Assembly (NCBI GenBank): GCA_036258795.1
Contig: DATACZ010000046.1
Span: 1-10,990 of the forward strand
Source: DATACZ01 sp036258795
GTDB lineage: Bacteria > Actinomycetota > CADDZG01 > JAHWKV01
Direction: 5' to 3'
Length of the DNA: 10,990 nt
The notes under the pieces: generated by a model
Database searches by the model: none
The model's input: the letters and a program-made list of their open reading frames with translations, nothing else
What the model was told of the DNA's origin: nothing
Part shown: positions 7,231-10,990 of the stretch, piece by piece
How positions within the stretch are numbered: position 1 is the first letter of the stretch
How the letters are laid out: each line of letters begins with the position of its first letter
Program-made: the position numbers and the translations under genes

Positions 7231-8159
7231 CTCGCACCGCGGTGCTGCTCATGGCTTACGGAAGCCCCCGCACCGAGGAGGAGGTCGAACCCTACTTCAC
7301 CGACATCCGGGGAGGCAGGCCTCCGTCATCGGAAGCCCTAAGAGAGCTCGTGGCTAGATACGAACGAATTGGCTGGTCGCCGCTCAACGAGATCACCTCT
7401 TCCCAAGCGAAGATGGTGGCGGAACTCCTGGACGCCAAGGCACCTGGCCGGTTCAAGGTCTTCACCGGGATGAAGCACTGGCACCCCTTCATAGCAGAGT
7501 CGGTGCGGGAGATAGCGAACCAGGGCATCCGTGAGGTGATCGGGCTGGTGCTGGCCCCCCATTACTCCCAAAAAAGCGTTGGAGAGTACAAGGAACGCAT
7601 TCAGAAGGCGGCACGGGAGTTGAACCGGCGATTGGATCTCAGAATGGTGCAGTCGTGGTACGACGATCCGTACTTTGTGCGCCTGGTCGCAGAGAATCTG
7701 AAGTCGACCCTCGGGGACTGGAACCCGAACGATGCATGGACTCGTGTCTTTTTCACCGCGCACAGCATCCCGGCCCGCGTCGTTGCCGCCGGTGACCCGT
7801 ACGCCGACCAACTGTCCGACTCCGCGCGGCTATATGCTCGAGCAGCCGGCCTTTCCCGTTACGAGACCGCCTGGCAGAGTGCCAGCCACACTGGGGAACC
7901 ATGGCTCGGCCCCGACATCCTCGAAGCCCTTGCAACGTTCCACTCTTCAGGAGGCACCAGAGCCGTCGTGGCTCCGGTGGGTTTCGTTTGTGATCACCTC
8001 GAAGTGCTTTTCGATGTCGATGTGGAGTGCCGGGAGCTGGCTGAAGAGCTAGGCCTCGAACTTAGGCGCATACCATCCCCAAACGACGACCCTCGGTTCA
8101 TCCAGGCGCTGGCCGAGATCGCGATGAGTTACGCTGAGGCCAATGATCGTAGCGCTTAG
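7227..8159 (+). CDS. hemH: Ferrochelatase, probably coproporphyrin III type (CpfC)
   Basis: Inserts Fe2+ into a porphyrin; in most Gram-positive bacteria the substrate is coproporphyrin III rather than protoporphyrin IX. The 310-residue product starts at ATG 7227 within the ATGA overlap with hemE; the open frame extends upstream into hemE but that part is not credible. Y11 in LLMAYGSP matches the iron-ligand Tyr of B. subtilis CpfC. H179 in FFTAHSIP and E259 in GFVCDHLEVLFD are the catalytic metal-site residues. Only two cysteines (C255, C268) are present, so the [2Fe-2S] centre found in several actinobacterial ferrochelatases cannot form in the usual way. No membrane segment is visible. Position directly after hemE, as in the B. 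subtilis hemEHY order, supports the coproporphyrin route, though cgoX and chdC are not in the window. Confidence 0.95.
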   Translation: MTRTAVLLMAYGSPRTEEEVEPYFTDIRGGRPPSSEALRELVARYERIGWSPLNEITSSQAKMVAELLDAKAPGRFKVFTGMKHWHPFIAESVREIANQGIREVIGLVLAPHYSQKSVGEYKERIQKAARELNRRLDLRMVQSWYDDPYFVRLVAENLKSTLGDWNPNDAWTRVFFTAHSIPARVVAAGDPYADQLSDSARLYARAAGLSRYETAWQSASHTGEPWLGPDILEALATFHSSGGTRAVVAPVGFVCDHLEVLFDVDVECRELAEELGLELRRIPSPNDDPRFIQALAEIAMSYAEANDRSA

Positions 8160-9339
8160 CGCAGGGCGAGATTCTCCGGGAGAGCTCAGGAACCGTCTCG
8201 CCCTGGACGAAGCCGCCCAACGGCAGCTACTGGCCTTACCCAGGCCGGGTGTCGCCGAGCTGACCGTACTCTCCACCTGCCACCGGACAGAGTTCTACGC
8301 CACCGGCGACGGTCTCGACTCGGACGTCATTCACGCCGTCGCGGCACTCGTACCAGGCCTAACCCCTACGGACCAGCACGACGTCAAGTTCATGCATGGT
8401 GTAGAGGCAGTGGAGCATTTGTTCCGAGTAGCTTGCGGCCTGGACTCCATGGTGATCGGCGAGCCGCAGGTGCTTGGCCAAGTGAGAAGGGCCCTCGTAG
8501 TGGCCGAGGAATCCGGATCGGCTGGACCGGTGCTCGCCAACATCTTTGGCCGGGCAATTCGTCTGGGGAGGCGAGTGCGGAGCCAGACCGCACTCGGGCG
8601 ACTGGGCACGTCGATAGCGTCGGTGGCAGCCGACTACATGGCCGACCGTCTGGAGGGGCTGGCAGGACGCCGGATCCTAATAGTTGGGGCCGGAGAGGTA
8701 GCCTCCGATGTAGCACGAGCATGCTTCAAAGCGGACGCAGAGCTCACCATCGTCAGCCGCACCCAATCGTCGGCCCAACACCTTGCCAAGGAGGTTGGCG
8801 GGGAAACCCGACCCATGGAAGAGCTGAGGTCCGCCCTTCATGAGTCGAACTCGGCAGTGGTGGCTATCTCCGGCGGCCTGGTAATAGGAGCCGAGGACTT
8901 CCCGGTCGGCCGAGACGACTCCCCTTACCTCATTCTCGACCTTTCCGTCCCCAGAGCTGTCGTGCTGAGCGATCTTGCCGGGGTCGAGGTGAGGAGCCTG
9001 GAGGAGATACCGGGGCCCCGGGGCCCGGAGATCACCGACGCAGTTATCGAGGCCGAGGCGATGGTCAGGAAGGAGGTGGCTGATCTTCAGCACTGGGCGG
9101 ATACCCGCGAGTCCGGTCCGGCGATCAGGCAGCTCCGCACCTTTGCCGAAGAAGTTGTCGCCAGGGAGGTAGGCCGGGCTCTGGCAGGTATGGAGCTACC
9201 ACCCGAGCAGGCCGAACGGATTTACGCCCTGGGCTCAAGGATTGCTAACAAGCTGCTTCACGGCCCCACCATCGAGCTGCGTCGCTCGAGCGAGGTCGAA
9301 AGAGCCAATATCCGGAGAATGTTTCATCTCGAGGGCTGA
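8143..9339 (+). CDS. hemA: Glutamyl-tRNA reductase
   Basis: Reduces Glu-tRNA(Glu) with NADPH to glutamate-1-semialdehyde, the first committed step of C5-pathway tetrapyrrole synthesis. The product is 398 residues. The thioester-forming nucleophile is C46 in LSTCHRTEFYA. The family signature around HLFRVACGLDSMVIGEPQ starts at H92. The NADPH domain carries VGAGEVASDVA (residues 181-191), and the C-terminal helical dimerisation domain ends with NKLLHGPTIELRRSSE. Three deviations stand out: His follows the catalytic Cys where Asn is usual, the N-terminal GxNHxTAPV stretch reads LSAGRDSPGELR, and the last Gly of the nucleotide motif is Ala. The start at 8143 overlaps hemH by 17 bp; GAGG lies only 3 nt upstream, so coupling probably matters. 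Confidence 0.96.
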   Translation: MIVALSAGRDSPGELRNRLALDEAAQRQLLALPRPGVAELTVLSTCHRTEFYATGDGLDSDVIHAVAALVPGLTPTDQHDVKFMHGVEAVEHLFRVACGLDSMVIGEPQVLGQVRRALVVAEESGSAGPVLANIFGRAIRLGRRVRSQTALGRLGTSIASVAADYMADRLEGLAGRRILIVGAGEVASDVARACFKADAELTIVSRTQSSAQHLAKEVGGETRPMEELRSALHESNSAVVAISGGLVIGAEDFPVGRDDSPYLILDLSVPRAVVLSDLAGVEVRSLEEIPGPRGPEITDAVIEAEAMVRKEVADLQHWADTRESGPAIRQLRTFAEEVVAREVGRALAGMELPPEQAERIYALGSRIANKLLHGPTIELRRSSEVERANIRRMFHLEG

Positions 9340-9370
9340 ATACGGATCCTCACCTCGTCCAGGCACTCTG

Positions 9371-10249
9371 GTGGTCGGTACGAGAGGGAGCCAGCTTGCC
9401 CTTGCTCAAGCGCGGTGGGTGATCGAACAGCTACGCGCCAATACCAACAGAGGCGGCTTCATCACCAGGACCATCGACTCCAGGCCGAAGCCTGGACCAA
9501 ATGACCCCGCATTGGGAGATGGAATCTTCGTACGGCAAATACAAAGGGCTCTACTTCAGGAGAAGGTGGATATCGGAGTTCACTCGCTCAAGGATCTCCC
9601 TACCGCCGGCATGCCGGGTCTCACCATTGCGGCCATTCCTCGTCGGGCGGACGCACGCGAGGCGTTGGTTGGAGGAACCCTCGAATCACTCCATGAGGGT
9701 GCCAGAGTCGGCACCTCCAGCCCTCGCCGGATAGCACAGCTTCGCCGGCTGCGCCCTGATCTGGACGTGGTGCCGCTTCGCGGCAACATCCCCACCCGGA
9801 TCAGGAAGGTCAGAACGGGTGAGTACGCCGCAGCCATGCTCGCCGCGGCTGGCCTCGAGCGTTTGGGCATCTCGGCCGACGAGGTTCTCGACTTTGGACA
9901 GGCCCTGCCGGCTCCCGGGCAGGGCGCCCTTGCCGTTGAGATCAGGGAGTTGGATCCGGCCATCGGTGAGCTTGTTTCCACCATTCAAGACCGAGCCACG
10001 CTGCTTGCAGTGGTAGCTGAGCGTGCGGTGCTCAGGGAGCTTGGTGGGGGTTGCCTGGTGCCCATCTCGGCGTATGGATTCGTCGAGGGAGAAACACTGA
10101 CACTGGAAGCCTCCGTCACCTCCACGGACGGCAAGAAAGAAGTTCGCCATCGGGCCCAGGGCTCCGCAAGCGATCCAATGGAGGTTGCAGCGAAGGTAGT
10201 CCAGGCTCTCATCGACGGCGGAAGCCAGGAGTTGCTCGAGGCGCGGTGA
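9371..10249 (+). CDS. hemC: Hydroxymethylbilane synthase (porphobilinogen deaminase)
   Basis: Condenses four porphobilinogen units into hydroxymethylbilane using a covalently bound dipyrromethane cofactor. From GTG at 9371 it is 292 residues, slightly short for the family. Seen motifs: GTRGSQLALAQA at the N-terminus, HSLKDLP with catalytic D75, GTSSPRRIAQLRR and RGNIPTRIRKV with cofactor-binding arginines, and the cofactor-attachment C228 in ELGGGCLVPIS, which fits the PROSITE pattern for the family. The start is uncertain: GTG leaves almost nothing before the first strand and has only AGG upstream. The next in-frame candidate, TTG at 9242, would overlap hemA by 98 bp and adds unrelated sequence. 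The stop overlaps the hemD start by 1 bp (TGATG). Confidence 0.94.
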   Translation: MVGTRGSQLALAQARWVIEQLRANTNRGGFITRTIDSRPKPGPNDPALGDGIFVRQIQRALLQEKVDIGVHSLKDLPTAGMPGLTIAAIPRRADAREALVGGTLESLHEGARVGTSSPRRIAQLRRLRPDLDVVPLRGNIPTRIRKVRTGEYAAAMLAAAGLERLGISADEVLDFGQALPAPGQGALAVEIRELDPAIGELVSTIQDRATLLAVVAERAVLRELGGGCLVPISAYGFVEGETLTLEASVTSTDGKKEVRHRAQGSASDPMEVAAKVVQALIDGGSQELLEAR

Positions 10250-10990
10250 TGCCAGGCCTGCAGGCAAAACGGGTGCTGGTTCTAAGAGCGGAGCACCAGG
10301 CGAACGAGCTCGCCGAGATGCTGTCAGCCCGCGGCGCTCAGCCCGTAATAGTCCCGGTAATCCGCATACTTCCTGCCAAGAATCGTTCGATGATCGACGA
10401 TGCCCTCAAACGTCTACACGACTTCCAGTGGACGGTATTCACAAGCGTCAACGGCGTGGAGAGCATTGTCAGCCGGCTGTATGCCGGTGGTCAGGATCCG
10501 GCCGATGGACGCCCTGGATTCACCATTCCGACGCGGGTAGCTGCCATTGGACCCGCTACCGCCCGAGCACTCCTGGCCGCGGGGGTGGTGGTTGATTGGA
10601 TGCCCGGCGCCTACACCTCGGTGGCCCTGGCCGAGGAGTTGCCTGGACCGCCATCAAGAGTTCTCCTCATACGGGCCGAGGTGGCGCCTACAGAGCTGGA
10701 GGAGATCCTCCGAGGGAGGGGATTCGAGGTCGAGCGCCTAAATGCCTACAGAACCGAGGCAACCGGGGCCCCCGGCCTGGAGCAAGCTCTCCGCGACGTG
10801 GACGCAGTCACGTTCACCAGCGCATGGATCGTCCGCTGCTTTGTCGAGGCGGCCGGGTCGAAGCTGCGCCACCTGGATGCGACCGTCTGCAGCATTGGGC
10901 CGGCCACCAGCAGGGCCTGCCACAATCACGGCATCAAGGTGGACGTTGAGGCTTCCGAGCACACCTTGCCGGGCCTGGTCGACGCCCTCG
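10249..10990 (+). CDS. hemD: Uroporphyrinogen-III synthase (3' end cut by window edge)
   Basis: Closes hydroxymethylbilane while inverting ring D to give uroporphyrinogen III, the substrate HemE later decarboxylates. 247 codons are visible from ATG at 10249 (TGATG overlap with hemC; GAGG 7 nt upstream) and no stop is reached. The family is typically about 250-260 residues, so probably only a few are missing unless a fusion follows. HemD is poorly conserved, but the two-lobe pattern is clear: VFTSVNGVESI (63-73), AAIGPATARAL (98-108), Y167 in LNAYRTE, VTFTSAWIVRCF (187-198), and SIGPATSRACHNHG (215-228), ending in the C-terminal TLPGLVDAL. Position right after hemC supports the call. A C-terminal fusion, or hemB and hemL next, would lie outside the window. 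Confidence 0.92.
   Translation, partial: MPGLQAKRVLVLRAEHQANELAEMLSARGAQPVIVPVIRILPAKNRSMIDDALKRLHDFQWTVFTSVNGVESIVSRLYAGGQDPADGRPGFTIPTRVAAIGPATARALLAAGVVVDWMPGAYTSVALAEELPGPPSRVLLIRAEVAPTELEEILRGRGFEVERLNAYRTEATGAPGLEQALRDVDAVTFTSAWIVRCFVEAAGSKLRHLDATVCSIGPATSRACHNHGIKVDVEASEHTLPGLVDAL

Noticed and set aside
9686..10267. A 193-codon minus-strand open frame opposite hemC
   Set aside because: It covers the cofactor-binding part of hemC in antisense and has no recognisable domain.
1..10990. Search for mobile elements, CRISPR arrays, tRNA/rRNA genes, phage or defence genes, or an unknown system
   Set aside because: Nearly every base is assigned to recognised housekeeping genes or two short spacers. 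No repeat array, transposase, integrase or RNA gene pattern was seen, so claiming a new system would not be supported.

Overview
The window is a compact, high-GC bacterial housekeeping region with two divergently transcribed blocks and almost no spacer DNA. Eleven genes... counted strictly, ten protein genes cover nearly all of it: five on the minus strand (positions 1-6025) and five on the plus strand (6172-10990). Use of GTG and TTG starts, 1-17 bp gene overlaps, strong G/C bias that opens long antisense frames, and a Gram-positive-type ferrochelatase all fit an actinobacterium or a related high-GC lineage. That placement is an inference; no rRNA or lineage marker is present.

Minus strand, read right to left from about 6025: gatC, gatA and gatB encode the tRNA-dependent amidotransferase GatCAB, which corrects Glu-tRNA(Gln) and/or Asp-tRNA(Asn). 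After a 103-bp spacer with a hairpin and a small palindrome come a class V aminotransferase and serA, overlapping by 4 bp. SerA makes 3-phosphohydroxypyruvate, and the aminotransferase is the natural candidate for the next, transamination step in place of a classical SerC. serA runs off the left edge, within its C-terminal ACT domain.

Plus strand, from 6172: hemE, hemH (ferrochelatase, probably the coproporphyrin type), hemA (glutamyl-tRNA reductase), hemC and hemD form a tightly packed tetrapyrrole operon. hemD is cut by the right edge but is probably nearly complete. hemB, hemL and the oxidase/decarboxylase genes that would complete heme synthesis are not in the window.

The blocks share a 146-bp divergent spacer (6026-6171) with one 8-bp inverted repeat. 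They also share a metabolite: charged Glu-tRNA is used by GatCAB (mischarged on tRNA-Gln) and by HemA (on tRNA-Glu). I found no mobile element, CRISPR array, RNA gene or clearly new system. The points worth a second look are the serine pathway pairing, sequence deviations in HemA, the lack of iron-sulfur cysteines in HemH, and short inverted repeats in the two spacers.
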